A DNA stretch of 64,000 nucleotides from Candidatus Aminicenantota bacterium. GTDB taxonomy: Bacteria; Acidobacteriota; Aminicenantia; UBA2199. This document shows positions 39,020 through 48,745 of this stretch, piece by piece. Below the pieces are notes generated by a model. It made no database searches and had not been told where the DNA came from. It worked only from the letters and a program-made list of their open reading frames with translations. The translations under genes were made by a program, and so were the position numbers. Location: the NCBI GenBank assembly GCA_016934745.1, contig JAFGSF010000002.1:39226-103225 (forward strand). The letters are read 5' to 3'. Numbering within the stretch: position 1 is the stretch's first letter; every line of letters begins with the position of its first letter.

Positions 39020-39853
39020 TCAGGTTGCAATTTTTAATAGGGGGTCGCCGACGCGGATTGGTTTGCCTTTTTCGGCAATGACCGCCTCAACTAGGGCGGC
39101 CGGCAAGACCATGACGATAGTCGAACCCATGTTGAAGCGTCCCATTTCGACCAACTGGGTGGCGGGGATGCTGAGCTCGTTCCACTCGTTTTTTGCCGGC
39201 AGGCCATCGGGCAGATAGGTCATGGCGATGCTGCCCACGAAGGTGGCGCCAACAGCTGCCACAAAGATTGACGTCCCGTTCAATTCCATTCGGGTGATGA
39301 GACGTTCATTCTTGATGTAGAGATTCCGAACGTGGGCGCATGAGAAAGGATTGACCGGGAACAAGCGGGTGCCGCCATAAAAACAACCGCTGATGCGACC
39401 CGAAACCGGGAAATGGAAGCGGTGGTAGTCGCAGGGCGACAGGTATATGGTGGCGATGTACCAACCCTGCGCAAAGTCAACATCCGTGGCCAGAAAACGG
39501 CTGAGCGGGTAGGTTTTGCCCTTGACCTGGGTGATTGAATTGCAATTGACTCGTTCCAATTCGCTTAATTTGCCATCGGCTGGAGAAAGGATGAAGTCTG
39601 TGCTTGGGGATAAAGGCCGCTTGAGCGGATCCAAAGGACGAACGAAAAAATCGGCCAGTGAAGGATAGTCCTGCGCTGATCCTGCAAATTCACTCATATC
39701 GATCCGGTAATGATTTTTAAAACTTTTGATCATCCTCCTGGACAGAAAACGGGGGCGACGCAGGCCCGTCAGTTTTCCCCACAAGCGGCTGAGCAATGGC
39801 AAAGATATGCAGGCCAAAAGAAATCGGGACAATAGAGCGTGTACTTTTTTCAT
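39020..39853 (-). CDS. psd: Phosphatidylserine decarboxylase
   Basis: This pyruvoyl enzyme makes phosphatidylethanolamine from phosphatidylserine at the inner membrane. SPADGKLSELE and YLSPCDYHRFHFPVSG supply the Asp and His of the self-cleavage triad, and RFNMGSTIVMV is the cleavage site (GST, serine becoming pyruvoyl). The length of 277 residues is normal. The ATG at 39853 is about four bases from the predicted transcript start and lacks a ribosome site. pssA is not in the window. Confidence 0.94.
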   Translation of the reverse strand: MKKVHALLSRFLLACISLPLLSRLWGKLTGLRRPRFLSRRMIKSFKNHYRIDMSEFAGSAQDYPSLADFFVRPLDPLKRPLSPSTDFILSPADGKLSELERVNCNSITQVKGKTYPLSRFLATDVDFAQGWYIATIYLSPCDYHRFHFPVSGRISGCFYGGTRLFPVNPFSCAHVRNLYIKNERLITRMELNGTSIFVAAVGATFVGSIAMTYLPDGLPAKNEWNELSIPATQLVEMGRFNMGSTIVMVLPAALVEAVIAEKGKPIRVGDPLLKIAT

Positions 39854-39863
39854 GGATATTAAA

Positions 39864-39892
39864 ATTGTAATCCAGGCATATCGTGAAGTCAA
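39864..39892 (-). promoter_or_regulatory. Leaderless-type promoter of psd
   Basis: On the minus strand: TTGACT, a 17-bp spacer and TACAAT. The expected +1 at 39857 leaves a 4-nt leader (ATCC) before the ATG. Confidence 0.65.
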
Positions 39893-39932
39893 TTGTTGTT
39901 TGTTTGCTGCCGGAGTAGGCGAGGTTTCAATC

Positions 39933-39961
39933 TTGCCGGTCAGTAAAAGTCATGTTATCCT
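39933..39961 (+). promoter_or_regulatory. Leaderless-type promoter of the MOP-family transporter
   Basis: TTGCCG, a 17-bp spacer and TATCCT. The ATG at 39969 is seven bases after the -10, so the leader is zero or one nucleotide. It is divergent from the psd promoter. Confidence 0.6.
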
Positions 39962-39968
39962 TAGGCCG

Positions 39969-41312
39969 ATGAATCCTGATAAATCTGAACTGACCTGGAA
40001 AAAAATTGCTGTTTTCTGGCTGCCCTTGTATTCTACCTGGCTGATGATGAGCCTGGAGGGGCCGTTCATCGCGGCGATCATCGCCCGCCTGACAGATGCC
40101 AAGTTCAATCTGGCCGCGTACGGAGTCGCGTTTTCTCTGGGCATGATTTTTGAATCGCCGATTATCATGATGCTCAGCGCCGCGAATGTTTTGGTTAAGG
40201 ATCGGCGAAGCTTTCTCAAGCTTCGCCGCTTCAATAATATTTTGAATATTGCGATTACCGTGGCCCTGTTGCTGGTAATTGTCCCGCCGGTATTTTACTG
40301 GCTGACCCGTGGCTTGATCGGCTTGCCCTGGCATGTGGCCAGGCTGACCCACCTTGCTACAATCCTTCTTCTCCCTTGGCCGGCGGCCATCGGCTACCGC
40401 CGTTTTTATCAAGGCATACTCATCGGCAACAACCTGCCGCACCGGGTCGCTTACGGTACATTGGTACGCTTAAGCTCCATGACGGCCACAGCCTTGCTGC
40501 TGTATTTTTTTGCAAAACTACCCGGGGCATGCGTCGGGGCGGCCGCGCTGTCCGCCGGCGTCGTTATGGAGGCTGCAGCTAGCCGCTTCATGGCCAGAAA
40601 AGTGATAACGAAATTGCTGGACGAGGTCGTGGAGAGCGGCGCCGAGAAGCCCGCTCTCCGTTACCGGGCCATTGCCGGTTTCTATTTTCCCCTGGCCATG
40701 ACCTCCGTGCTGGCCCTGGCCATTTATCCGCTGATAACTTTTTTCATGGGCCAAAGCCGGTTACCCATCGAATCTCTTGCCGTCTTGCCGGTGCTGAACG
40801 CGCTGACGTTCGTTTTCCGCAGTGCCGGCCTTTCCTTCCAGGAGGCGGCCATCAGCTTGCTGGGAGAAAATGGCGAGCATTACCGGGCGCTGCGTTCTTT
40901 TGCCCTGCTGTTGGGGTGCGCGGCTTCATTCCTGCTGAGTTTACTTTCGTTCACGCCGGCTGCCATTTTGTGGTTTCACCATATTTCAGGATTGACACTG
41001 GAATTGACCCGTTTGGCTATTTTACCGATTCGCATTATGAGTATCTTGCCGGCCCTGGCAGTGCTGCTGGCCCTGCAGCGTTCCTTGCTGATCAAGGCTA
41101 AAAACACACGGCCGGTAACCATGGCTACGGCGATTGAAGTAACGGTGATTGCATGGACGCTTTTTTTGGCCATATTCCTGGGCCATATGGTCGGAGTATT
41201 GGCCGCGGCACTGGCTGCAGTCTGCGGGCGCCTTTGCGCCAATCTTTATCTTTTGCATTCCATCAATCAATTGAAGAAAAAACTTCAGCTTGCCGTTGGC
41301 TTCAGCTCTTGA
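39969..41312 (+). CDS. MATE/ANKH-like MOP-superfamily membrane transporter
   Basis: 447 residues with about twelve membrane segments in two similar halves. LEGPFIAAIIARLTDAKFNL, AAYGVAFSLGMIFESPIIMM and the repeat-half equivalents resemble the MOP superfamily (MATE exporters and the ankylosis protein ANKH). The substrate is unknown; relatives export drugs, nucleotides/citrate or lipid-linked sugars. I choose ATG 39969 because it lies at the predicted transcript start; the open frame continues upstream across the psd promoter and would otherwise include non-homologous residues. The 3' end overlaps the convergent TSUP gene by 11 bp. Confidence 0.75.
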   Translation: MNPDKSELTWKKIAVFWLPLYSTWLMMSLEGPFIAAIIARLTDAKFNLAAYGVAFSLGMIFESPIIMMLSAANVLVKDRRSFLKLRRFNNILNIAITVALLLVIVPPVFYWLTRGLIGLPWHVARLTHLATILLLPWPAAIGYRRFYQGILIGNNLPHRVAYGTLVRLSSMTATALLLYFFAKLPGACVGAAALSAGVVMEAAASRFMARKVITKLLDEVVESGAEKPALRYRAIAGFYFPLAMTSVLALAIYPLITFFMGQSRLPIESLAVLPVLNALTFVFRSAGLSFQEAAISLLGENGEHYRALRSFALLLGCAASFLLSLLSFTPAAILWFHHISGLTLELTRLAILPIRIMSILPALAVLLALQRSLLIKAKNTRPVTMATAIEVTVIAWTLFLAIFLGHMVGVLAAALAAVCGRLCANLYLLHSINQLKKKLQLAVGFSS

Positions 41313-42066
41313 CCAGAAGGTCATAAATAATTTTTATTAAAAGCAGAACCAGGACCAGAATTAAAATCGGGCGGATGATGGAGCTGCCCCGCTTGATGAC
41401 CAGTTTGGCGCCGAGTAGGTTGCCGGCGATGCCGGCTGCCGCGGCTGGAATGCCGATGGCATAGATGATCTTGCCGTTGATAATAAAGGTTATTAACGCC
41501 GCGATATTGGAAGCCAGGTTCACAACTTTGGTATTGGCGTTGGCGGTGACAAAATCGTACTTCAGGGCCAGGGTATAAAACAGAATTAAAAATGTACCGG
41601 TACCCGGTCCGAAAAAACCGTCATAAAATCCAATCAGCGTTGCCGCTATGGCGGCCAGGAGATATTTTCGTTGCTGCGTCTGTTGCTTTGAATGGTCGCG
41701 TTGGCCCATGGAGCGGTTGTGCAAGGTGAAGGCTGCAATGATCGGGATCAGGATGACCAACAGATAGCGCAGAAAATTCGCATCGATCAACAGCACGATG
41801 CGAGCGCCCAAAAAAGAACCTGACAATGCGAAAAGAGCGCTGAGCAACGCCACGCGGGCATCGATCAATCCATGCTGATGGTAGCGCAGAGTGGCGAAAA
41901 AAGTTCCGAAACTGGAAGAAAATTTATTATTGCCTAAAACATAGTGCGGTGGCAGCCCGGCTGCCATATAGGCGGGAAGTGACAGCAAGCCGCCGCCGCC
42001 GGCGATGGAATCGACCAGGCCGGCCAGAAAAACGACCGGCAGAATGATCCAGAGGGTGTGCAGCAT
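41302..42066 (-). CDS. TSUP-family (TauE/SafE) membrane permease
   Basis: 254 residues, about eight membrane segments. AGLVDSIAGGGGLLSLPAYM and LGNNKFSSSFGTFFATLRY in the first half, and GFYDGFFGPGTGTFLILFY with NANTKVVNLASNIAALI in the second, are the duplicated TSUP motifs. TSUP proteins move sulfite, sulfonates or other organic anions. The gene follows asnB by 39 bp without a ribosome site. Its last 11 bp overlap the convergent transporter gene. Confidence 0.9.
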   Translation of the reverse strand: MLHTLWIILPVVFLAGLVDSIAGGGGLLSLPAYMAAGLPPHYVLGNNKFSSSFGTFFATLRYHQHGLIDARVALLSALFALSGSFLGARIVLLIDANFLRYLLVILIPIIAAFTLHNRSMGQRDHSKQQTQQRKYLLAAIAATLIGFYDGFFGPGTGTFLILFYTLALKYDFVTANANTKVVNLASNIAALITFIINGKIIYAIGIPAAAAGIAGNLLGAKLVIKRGSSIIRPILILVLVLLLIKIIYDLLVKS

Positions 42067-42105
42067 CAGGGATTCATTGGGTTGGGCTTGGGTTGAACAG
42101 GGATC

Positions 42106-43992
42106 TTACCCTCTGCCGAAATGGTCGTACCAGAGATGAAACTGCATCAACGCCCAAATCCGGTGGGAGTGATTTTCGCGGTTTTGCAGATGTTCACGGA
42201 TCATGGTCTGCACGTATGGATAGTTAAAAAAGCCCATGGCCTTGATTTGCTTTTCCGACAAGGTTTCCAGCATCAACTCCTTTAATTCGTTTTTTAGCCA
42301 GTTTTTGATGGGAATGGAAAATCCCTGTTTTTGGCGATTGAGGATTTTTTGATCCAGGATTCCTTCCATGGCTTTCTTGAAAAACCACTTGCCGGTGCCA
42401 TTTCGGACCTTCCAGCTTGCTGGCAGGGAAAACGCGTATTCTACCATTTTGTAATCGAGTAATGGGGCGCGCGCTTCTAGCGACGCCGCCATGGTCATGC
42501 GGTCGACCTTGACCATGATGTCGTCGACCAGGTAGGTTTTTAAATCTAGGTAAAGGTCCTGGTTGATTCCCGAAAACCGCCGGCTGCGCTTGAAGAATGT
42601 CGCGAACGGTTCACGATCTGGCAGATCCAGAGAAAAAGATTTTTTTTGGAATGCCGGGCTGTAAAGGCGTGATTTTTGCGCGGCGGTCAGGAACAGCATC
42701 CAACGAAAATGACGGTTGGCAGCGGCATTGCCCAAGCCTTCGGCAAAACGCTTGCTGCGGTTGACCAGTCCTTTTTTCAGTTCGGACGGCGGTACCCGGC
42801 GCATGGATTCACCAATTAAAGCCCGCAGGGGGCGCAGCGGGGACATGTCAATGAAGCGGGCCAGTTTTTGGGCCAGGTAGTGCTCATAGCCTCCAAAAAT
42901 TTCATCGCCGCCGTCACCGGAGAGGGCGACGGTCACTTTCTCCCTGGCGCTGCGGGCAACCAGGTAGGTTGGGAAATTGGAAAAATCTCCCAAGGGTTCA
43001 TCGAGGCAGGAGGCCAGTTGCAGGACCAAGGCCTGGATGTCGGCATTCAATGTTTTCTCGCAATGGTCGGTTTTGAATTTTTTCGCCACCCGGCGCGAAT
43101 ACGGCAGCTCACTGTAAGATTTTTCTTCGAAACCGATGGAAAATGTCTTAATGGGAACCGACGAGATTTTAGCCATCATGGCCACAATGGCGCTGGAGTC
43201 GATGCCACCCGATAAAAAAGCGCCCAGCGGCACATCGGAGATCATGCGCAGGCGCACCGATTCCTCGAGCAAGGCGAGGAATTCTTCGCGGGCCCGGTTG
43301 AAATCGGGATTGCTTTCATGGAGCGGAACATCCCAGTACTCCGTCACGCGTGCCTTGCCGTTTTCATAAACCAGCATGTGCCCGGCCGGCAGTTTTTTTA
43401 TGCTGGCCAAAATCGAATAAGGCGCCGGCACGTATTCCAGGGTCAGGAAAAAATCAAGCGCTTCCGGATCGATGGCACGATCGATTCCCGGGTATTGCAG
43501 AATGGCCTTGATCTCAGATCCGAAAACCAGGTTGCGATTATTTTTCAGGGAATAATACAGGGGTTTTTTGCCGATATGGTCGCGGGCCAGCACCAGGCGG
43601 TTGTTTTTTTGATCAAAAATAGCGCAGGCAAACATGCCGCGTAATTTTTTTACGAATTCCAGTCCGAATTCTTCATACAGGTTGACGACCACCTCGGTAT
43701 CGCTTTGGCTGCGAAACACGTAGCCCCGATCGGCCAGTTCCTGGCGCAGCTGGATGAAATTGTACACTTCGCCATTGTATGCGATCCAGGAGTTACCCGA
43801 CTGCGAGCACAGGGGTTGGTGTCCGGTAGACAGGTCGATGATGCTTAAGCGCCGGGTCGCCAAGCCGACGCCCGGCCGATAAAAAAAACCGTCATCATCG
43901 GGGCCGCGATGAACGATCTGGTCGTTCATTTGCTTCAGGGTATGATCATCGGCTTCTTTTTCGAATTGAAAAAATCCGCAGATTCCGCACAT
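42106..43992 (-). CDS. asnB: Asparagine synthetase (glutamine-hydrolysing)
   Basis: 628 residues. Cys2 of MCGICGFF is the glutaminase nucleophile; RLSIIDLSTGHQPL and YNGEVYNF bind glutamine. The synthetase half has the PP-loop LSGGIDSSAIVAMM and VALSGDGGDEIFGGYEHY. It makes asparagine from aspartate, ATP and glutamine. Similar proteins in exopolysaccharide loci amidate other substrates, but no such locus is evident here. GAGG lies nine bases before the ATG. Confidence 0.92.
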   Translation of the reverse strand: MCGICGFFQFEKEADDHTLKQMNDQIVHRGPDDDGFFYRPGVGLATRRLSIIDLSTGHQPLCSQSGNSWIAYNGEVYNFIQLRQELADRGYVFRSQSDTEVVVNLYEEFGLEFVKKLRGMFACAIFDQKNNRLVLARDHIGKKPLYYSLKNNRNLVFGSEIKAILQYPGIDRAIDPEALDFFLTLEYVPAPYSILASIKKLPAGHMLVYENGKARVTEYWDVPLHESNPDFNRAREEFLALLEESVRLRMISDVPLGAFLSGGIDSSAIVAMMAKISSVPIKTFSIGFEEKSYSELPYSRRVAKKFKTDHCEKTLNADIQALVLQLASCLDEPLGDFSNFPTYLVARSAREKVTVALSGDGGDEIFGGYEHYLAQKLARFIDMSPLRPLRALIGESMRRVPPSELKKGLVNRSKRFAEGLGNAAANRHFRWMLFLTAAQKSRLYSPAFQKKSFSLDLPDREPFATFFKRSRRFSGINQDLYLDLKTYLVDDIMVKVDRMTMAASLEARAPLLDYKMVEYAFSLPASWKVRNGTGKWFFKKAMEGILDQKILNRQKQGFSIPIKNWLKNELKELMLETLSEKQIKAMGFFNYPYVQTMIREHLQNRENHSHRIWALMQFHLWYDHFGRG

Positions 43993-44015
43993 GAACCCAT
44001 CCTCTGTTCAAATTG

Positions 44016-44044
44016 GAAAAATCGGCACCGGATCGCCTGGTGCC
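44016..44044 (-). terminator. Hairpin with T-run between the STAS gene and asnB
   Basis: On the minus strand GGCACC (44044-44039) pairs with GGTGCC (44029-44024) across a 9-nt loop, followed by G and a run of five T. It can be the terminator of the STAS gene about 100 bp upstream, or an attenuator in the asnB leader, since a TATAAT (44076-44081) lies upstream of it. Confidence 0.5.
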
Positions 44045-44075
44045 AGATGAAAATAAATACAAAAAAACTTTTTAA

Positions 44076-44081
44076 ATTATA
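44076..44081 (-). promoter_or_regulatory. Possible -10 box of asnB
   Basis: A perfect TATAAT on the minus strand, 84 bp before the asnB start. No good -35 is visible at 16-18 bp. If used, the leader contains the GGCACC/GGTGCC hairpin. Confidence 0.35.
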
Positions 44082-44142
44082 CCTTTTGCTGGAAGCTTGA
44101 AAAATCCTTTCCGGTTCCGGCAAAAGCAGGAGAACGTGCCGC

Positions 44143-44481
44143 TTAGCTGAAACTTTTTACCGCCTCGTTTTCATCCTGGAAAGTTTCAAAAACTGTGATC
44201 AGCTTGGTGACGCTCAACAGGTCCTGGACCTTGTTGGTCAAGTTGACGATCTTGATCGTACCACCGGCTTTTTTCAGGGTGGTATAAGAACGGACGACTT
44301 CTCCCAGGCCGGTGGAGTCGAGGTAGGGAACTTCGGCGAAATTCAAAACCAACTGTTTTTCGTTTTCCTTGATGGTGGCGTCAATTGTTTGCCTGAGTTC
44401 GTCAATTCCTTCACCGCTCAGTATTTTCCCTTTCAAGTCAAAGATGGTGACATTGCCGTTTTTTCTTTTTTCAATCTTCAT
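44143..44481 (-). CDS. STAS-domain protein (anti-sigma-factor antagonist type)
   Basis: 112 residues forming one STAS domain. NVTIFDLKGKILSGEGIDEL starts the fold, and EVPYLDSTGLGEVVRSY carries the conserved DSTGLG loop whose serine is the site phosphorylated in SpoIIAA/RsbV-type switches. No cognate kinase or sigma factor is adjacent, so its pathway is unknown. AAGGAGAAGAAAA precedes the ATG. Confidence 0.9.
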   Translation of the reverse strand: MKIEKRKNGNVTIFDLKGKILSGEGIDELRQTIDATIKENEKQLVLNFAEVPYLDSTGLGEVVRSYTTLKKAGGTIKIVNLTNKVQDLLSVTKLITVFETFQDENEAVKSFS

Positions 44482-44510
44482 TTTTCTTCTCCTTTTCCAA
44501 CTTCAAAAGC

Positions 44511-44541
44511 ATTATATAGCATATAAAAAATATTTTTTCAA
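44511..44541 (-). promoter_or_regulatory. Promoter of the STAS gene
   Basis: On the minus strand: TTGAAA, then TATATAAT 17 bp further (17-bp spacing to TATATA, 19 to TATAAT). The leader of about 23 nt contains AAGGAG. Confidence 0.5.
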
Positions 44542-44591
44542 TCACTTTTTTTATTTCATTTTGCCGCCATGATTCCGTGGCCTGAGCCCGA

Positions 44592-44620
44592 TTGGCATTC
44601 ACAGAATTTGCTGTTATACT
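44592..44620 (+). promoter_or_regulatory. Short-leader promoter of the three-domain fusion
   Basis: TTGGCA, a 17-bp spacer and TATACT. The expected +1 at 44627 leaves 6 nt before ATG 44633. GAAGGG lies between the -10 and +1 and so would not be transcribed. Confidence 0.6.
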
Positions 44621-44632
44621 GAAGGGCTGAAG

Positions 44633-47600
44633 ATGATAACAACGATGAGCCGTCACCAACAATCCATGTTGCGTTATAAGCCGAAGTTCAGCGAACCAGA
44701 CGCGGCCGCCATTGCCAAAAACATGTATGCCGTCCAAGCCGAGGCTCGAACCCTGCCCGGCGAGCGCGACCAGAATTTCTTGCTAACCACCGCCGCCGGC
44801 GAGCGCTTTGTCTTGAAAATCGCCCATGCCGGTGAAGAATGGAGCATGTTGGAAACACAGAACCAGGTCCTGCGCCACCTGGAAAAGCGGTTGTCATTTT
44901 GTCCCAGGGTGGTGGCGGCGCAAAATGGGAAGTTCATCGCCGAAATGGTCACTGCGGACTCGAATCGGCATTTTGTCCGTTTGCTTTCATATCTTCCGGG
45001 GCGGCCGTTGGCGACGGTAAAAAAACATCGTGCCGGCCTGATGGTCGATCTGGGCCGGCGTCTGGGCGAAATCAGCCGGGCCTTGGCTGATATGGATATT
45101 CCCGGTTTTCGCCGGGATTTTCATTGGAATCTTGCCCAGGCTTCTGAGTTGATCACAGAATATCTTCCGCTGGTCAAAGACCCTTCGCTCCATGATCTGT
45201 TAGAAAAAGGACTGGTGGATTTCATTCGCCATGCGGGCCCATTGCTGCCCGCTTTGCGCTGCAGCGTCATTTTCAACGACGCCAATGATCACAATATCCT
45301 GGTGGGAGGGGCGGAAGACCTTTTAGGCAGGGATCCGCACGTGACCGGCGTCATCGATTTCGGTGACATGGTTTACAGTTACACCGTCGGCGATCTGGCC
45401 GTGGCGATCGCCTATGCCGTTCTTGACAAACCCGACCCGCTCAGCGTGGCCGTGCAGGTTGTCTCGGGCTTCCATGCCGTTTTCCCGGTTGAAGAAAAAG
45501 AACTTGCCGTGCTATTCGATCTGGTACGCCTGCGCTTGAGTTTGAGCGTCTGCCTGGCTGTTCACCAGCAGCAGCAACGGCCGGAGGACGAGTATTTATC
45601 CATCAGCCAGGATGCGATCCGCCGCACCCTGCCGCGTTTGTTCCAGATCAACCGGCGCTTCGCCACAGCCAGGTTTCGCGTTGCTTGCGGCCAGGCCGCT
45701 TTGCAGTGGGCAGCCGGGCTGTATGACTGGCTGCGGAAAAACCAGCCGAACATGGCCCCGGTCATGGGCCGAGACTTGCGTAGCGAACCTTTGTTGGTTT
45801 TTGACCTGGGAATAGCCAGTCCCTTGATGGCCGGCGATCCCGGTCAAATTTCAGAAACGGAGCTCGGCCGGCGCCTTTTTTCCGCCATGGACCGGGCCGG
45901 CGTAAAGATCGGTATTGGCCGCTACAACGAAGCCCGGCTGCTTTATACTTCGCCTTTGTTTGTCAAAGGGGACCTTTTTGACGAAAATAATCGCACCGTG
46001 CACCTGGGCATGGATGTTTTCATGGCCGCCGGAGCACCGGTTTACGCGCCCCTGGACGGAGACATATTCGCATTTTCCCAAAACCGAGCAGCGCTTGATT
46101 ACGGCCCGGTCATCATCCTGCGGCACCATACAAAGCACGGTGATGCGTTTTATACCCTGTATGGACACCTGAGCCTTGATTCGTTGTCCGGACTTCAGGT
46201 TGGACAGGCAGTAAAAAAAGGACAAATCATCGCCCGCATCGGCAGCGCCGATGTCAACGGCGGCTGGCCGCCCCATCTGCATTTTCAGATTATTTTGGAT
46301 TTGCTTGAAATGGGTTGTGATTTTCCCGGCGTGGCCAGCCCCGCTGAAAGGGAACTATGGTGCCAGCTCTCCCCGGATCCCAATTTGATTTTGGCGGTTC
46401 CGGAAAAATATTTTCCTGCTCCAGAACCGACAAAAATGGAAACCCTGGCTGTGCGCCAACGGCGGATCGCAGCCAGTGTCAAAGTGACTTACCGGGAGCC
46501 GGTCAAGATCGTCCGCGGCTGGATGCAATACCTGTTCGATGAAACAGGGCGTCGCTACCTGGACGCCTACAATAATGTGCCTCATGTCGGCCATTGTCAT
46601 CCGGCTGTCGTCGCCGCAGCCCAGCAACAAATGAGTATTCTTAATACCAATACGCGTTACCTTCACGATACCATCAACCGTTTTGCCGAAAGTTTATGCG
46701 CCACGCTGCCCGAGCCATTGCGTGTGTGTTTTTTTGTCAATTCGGCCAGCGAGGGCAATGAACTGGCCCTGCGCCTGGCGCGGGCCTACACCGGACGACG
46801 GGACATGGTCGTGCTGGCGGCGGCTTATCACGGCCATACGACGTCACTGATCGATATCAGCCCTTACAAGCATGCCGGCCCCGGCGGCCAGGGTGCGCCG
46901 GACTGGGTTCACGTGGCCACCCTGGCCGATGGCTATCGCGGCGAGTACAAGGCGGATGATTTTCATGCCGGCGTCAAATATGCCGCCCGGGTTGAGGATA
47001 TCATCCATTCCTTGCAGCGGAAAGACCGGGCCCCGGCCGCTTTCATTGCCGAGAGTTGTCCCAGCGTGGGCGGGCAGATATTTTTTCCGCCGGGATATCT
47101 GTCCGCCGTTTACTGCCACATCCGCCAGGCCGGCGGGGTGTGCATCGCCGATGACGTGCAAACAGCCTATGGCCGCATCGGCAGCCATTTTTATGCTTTT
47201 GAAAAACAGGGCGTGGTGCCGGATATCGTCGTGCTCGGCAAGCCGATCGGCAACGGCCATCCGCTTAGCGCCGTGATTACCACTGCTGAAATCGCGGCCG
47301 CTTTCGACAACGGCATGGAGTTTTTCAGCACCTTCGGCGGCAACCCGGTTTCTTGCGCAGTCGGTGAAGCTGTGCTGAAGATTGTACAGGATGAACACCT
47401 GATGGAGCATGCTTTAACTGTGGGCGAGCATTTGCTTGGGGGGCTTCAACCATTGCTGGAGCGCTATGCCATGGTGGGCGATGTGCGAGGCAGCGGGCTT
47501 TTTTTGGGTGTTGAGCTGGTCAAGGATCGTCGGAGCCTGCAGCCGGCGGCCGAAGCAGCCACATTTGTTGTCGAGCGCATGCGCGAACTCGGCGTTCTCA

Positions 47601-47737
47601 TCGGTACCGACGGTCCTTTCCATAATGTCTTGAAAATAAGACCGCCCATGCCGTTTAACAGCGAAAACGCGGAATTTTTATTGGCCTCCCTGGACCGGGT
47701 TCTGGCGGAAAACTTCGTCGATTCGCCTGAACCTTGA
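44633..47737 (+). CDS. Fusion: APH-type kinase, M23 peptidase domain, class III aminotransferase/phospho-lyase
   Basis: 1034 residues in three parts. Residues about 25-330 are an APH/choline-kinase fold with [10 protein letters not shown] (catalytic loop, usual first histidine replaced) and VIDFGDM (metal site). Residues about 425-590 are an M23/LytM domain with both metal motifs, HLGMD (about 457) and HLHF (about 548). Residues about 605-1030 are a class III PLP enzyme with HVGHCHP and the lysine in [10 protein letters not shown] (about 869). The ends resemble hydroxylysine kinase and the ammonio-phospholyases (ETNPPL family), which act in sequence: phosphorylate a hydroxy-amine, then eliminate phosphate and ammonia. 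The role of the middle domain is unknown. Confidence 0.88.
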   Translation: MITTMSRHQQSMLRYKPKFSEPDAAAIAKNMYAVQAEARTLPGERDQNFLLTTAAGERFVLKIAHAGEEWSMLETQNQVLRHLEKRLSFCPRVVAAQNGKFIAEMVTADSNRHFVRLLSYLPGRPLATVKKHRAGLMVDLGRRLGEISRALADMDIPGFRRDFHWNLAQASELITEYLPLVKDPSLHDLLEKGLVDFIRHAGPLLPALRCSVIFNDANDHNILVGGAEDLLGRDPHVTGVIDFGDMVYSYTVGDLAVAIAYAVLDKPDPLSVAVQVVSGFHAVFPVEEKELAVLFDLVRLRLSLSVCLAVHQQQQRPEDEYLSISQDAIRRTLPRLFQINRRFATARFRVACGQAALQWAAGLYDWLRKNQPNMAPVMGRDLRSEPLLVFDLGIASPLMAGDPGQISETELGRRLFSAMDRAGVKIGIGRYNEARLLYTSPLFVKGDLFDENNRTVHLGMDVFMAAGAPVYAPLDGDIFAFSQNRAALDYGPVIILRHHTKHGDAFYTLYGHLSLDSLSGLQVGQAVKKGQIIARIGSADVNGGWPPHLHFQIILDLLEMGCDFPGVASPAERELWCQLSPDPNLILAVPEKYFPAPEPTKMETLAVRQRRIAASVKVTYREPVKIVRGWMQYLFDETGRRYLDAYNNVPHVGHCHPAVVAAAQQQMSILNTNTRYLHDTINRFAESLCATLPEPLRVCFFVNSASEGNELALRLARAYTGRRDMVVLAAAYHGHTTSLIDISPYKHAGPGGQGAPDWVHVATLADGYRGEYKADDFHAGVKYAARVEDIIHSLQRKDRAPAAFIAESCPSVGGQIFFPPGYLSAVYCHIRQAGGVCIADDVQTAYGRIGSHFYAFEKQGVVPDIVVLGKPIGNGHPLSAVITTAEIAAAFDNGMEFFSTFGGNPVSCAVGEAVLKIVQDEHLMEHALTVGEHLLGGLQPLLERYAMVGDVRGSGLFLGVELVKDRRSLQPAAEAATFVVERMRELGVLIGTDGPFHNVLKIRPPMPFNSENAEFLLASLDRVLAENFVDSPEP

Positions 47738-47789
47738 GTCAATATGAGAACCCAAAGAAAACTGAATGGCTGGAAGGAGATGAGGTTTG

Positions 47790-48551
47790 ATGAAACAGTG
47801 GTATGAATCGTTGTTTGAAAACTATGGGGAAAAATATGACAAGGAAGTTTTCACCCGAGGCACATTGGGAGAATGCGACTTCATCGAAAAGGAAATCAAC
47901 TATAACAAGAAAATGAAAATCCTGGACATCGGCTGCGGCACCGGCAGGCATAGCCTCGAACTGGCCAAACGCGGCTATCGTCTGACCGGTATCGATTTGT
48001 CGGATTCTTTGTTGAACAGGGCCAGGGCAAAGGCTTTGGCGCAAAAACTGCATATTGATTTTCAAATACAGGATGCCAGAAAACTGTCTTTTGCCGATGA
48101 ATTCGATCTGGCGATCATGCTCTGTGAGGGAGCCTTCCCATTAATGGAAACCGATGAAATGAATTACCAGATACTCCAAAGCGCTGCCCGGGCATTGAAA
48201 GCGAACGGCAAATTTATATTCACAACATTAAACGGCCTGTTCCCGTTATTCCACTCGGTTAAAGATTTTCTGGCCTCGCAAGCGCTGGATGGCAATATGA
48301 CCAGTGACAAAAATTCGTTTGATTTAATGACTTTCCGGGAGCATAGCATCGCCTATGTTGAAGATGACGCAGGCAACAAAAAAGAACTCCAATGCAACGA
48401 AAGATACTATGTGCCGTCAGAAATAACCTGGCTGCTAAAATCCCTCGCTTTCAGAACCATTGATATATTTGCATCAAAATTAGGAGCATTCAGCAGAAAT
48501 GACAAGTTAACTACGGAAGATTTTGAAATGCTGGTGATCGCTGATAAATAG
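47790..48551 (+). CDS. SAM-dependent methyltransferase (class I)
   Basis: 253 residues with the Rossmann methyltransferase core: ILDIGCGTGRHSLELAKRGY (motif I), GIDLSDSLLNRA (motif II) and FDLAIMLCEGAFPLME (motif IV). The substrate is not evident. ATG 47790 follows GAGG and AAGGAG; the TTG one codon earlier is less likely. It follows the fusion gene by 52 bp and may be co-transcribed. Confidence 0.87.
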   Translation: MKQWYESLFENYGEKYDKEVFTRGTLGECDFIEKEINYNKKMKILDIGCGTGRHSLELAKRGYRLTGIDLSDSLLNRARAKALAQKLHIDFQIQDARKLSFADEFDLAIMLCEGAFPLMETDEMNYQILQSAARALKANGKFIFTTLNGLFPLFHSVKDFLASQALDGNMTSDKNSFDLMTFREHSIAYVEDDAGNKKELQCNERYYVPSEITWLLKSLAFRTIDIFASKLGAFSRNDKLTTEDFEMLVIADK

Positions 48552-48587
48552 CTGGCTCGCGAGACGGGTATTTGTCATGGAGGCAAC

Positions 48588-48647
48588 ATGAATTTGATTG
48601 GAAAAATCACAATCAGAAAGTTCAACCAGGTTGGGACTTTCCGGTGA
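48588..48647 (+). CDS. Possible 19-codon small ORF
   Basis: GGAGG four bases before an ATG opens a 19-residue frame (MNLIGKITIRKFNQVGTFR) ending in TGA. The ribosome site is among the better ones in this region, but the product is tiny. It may be a leader peptide for the DUF454 gene about 100 bp downstream, or the surviving 5' end of a lost gene. No other evidence is available. Confidence 0.25.
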   Translation: MNLIGKITIRKFNQVGTFR

Positions 48648-48745
48648 ACAGACCCCGTTTAAATCCAAGGGCATTGACCGTTTCAGCGGAAATCCGATGT
48701 GCCTGGGTTTTTATCTGCATACCCTGTCGGCGATACGGATAGAAC

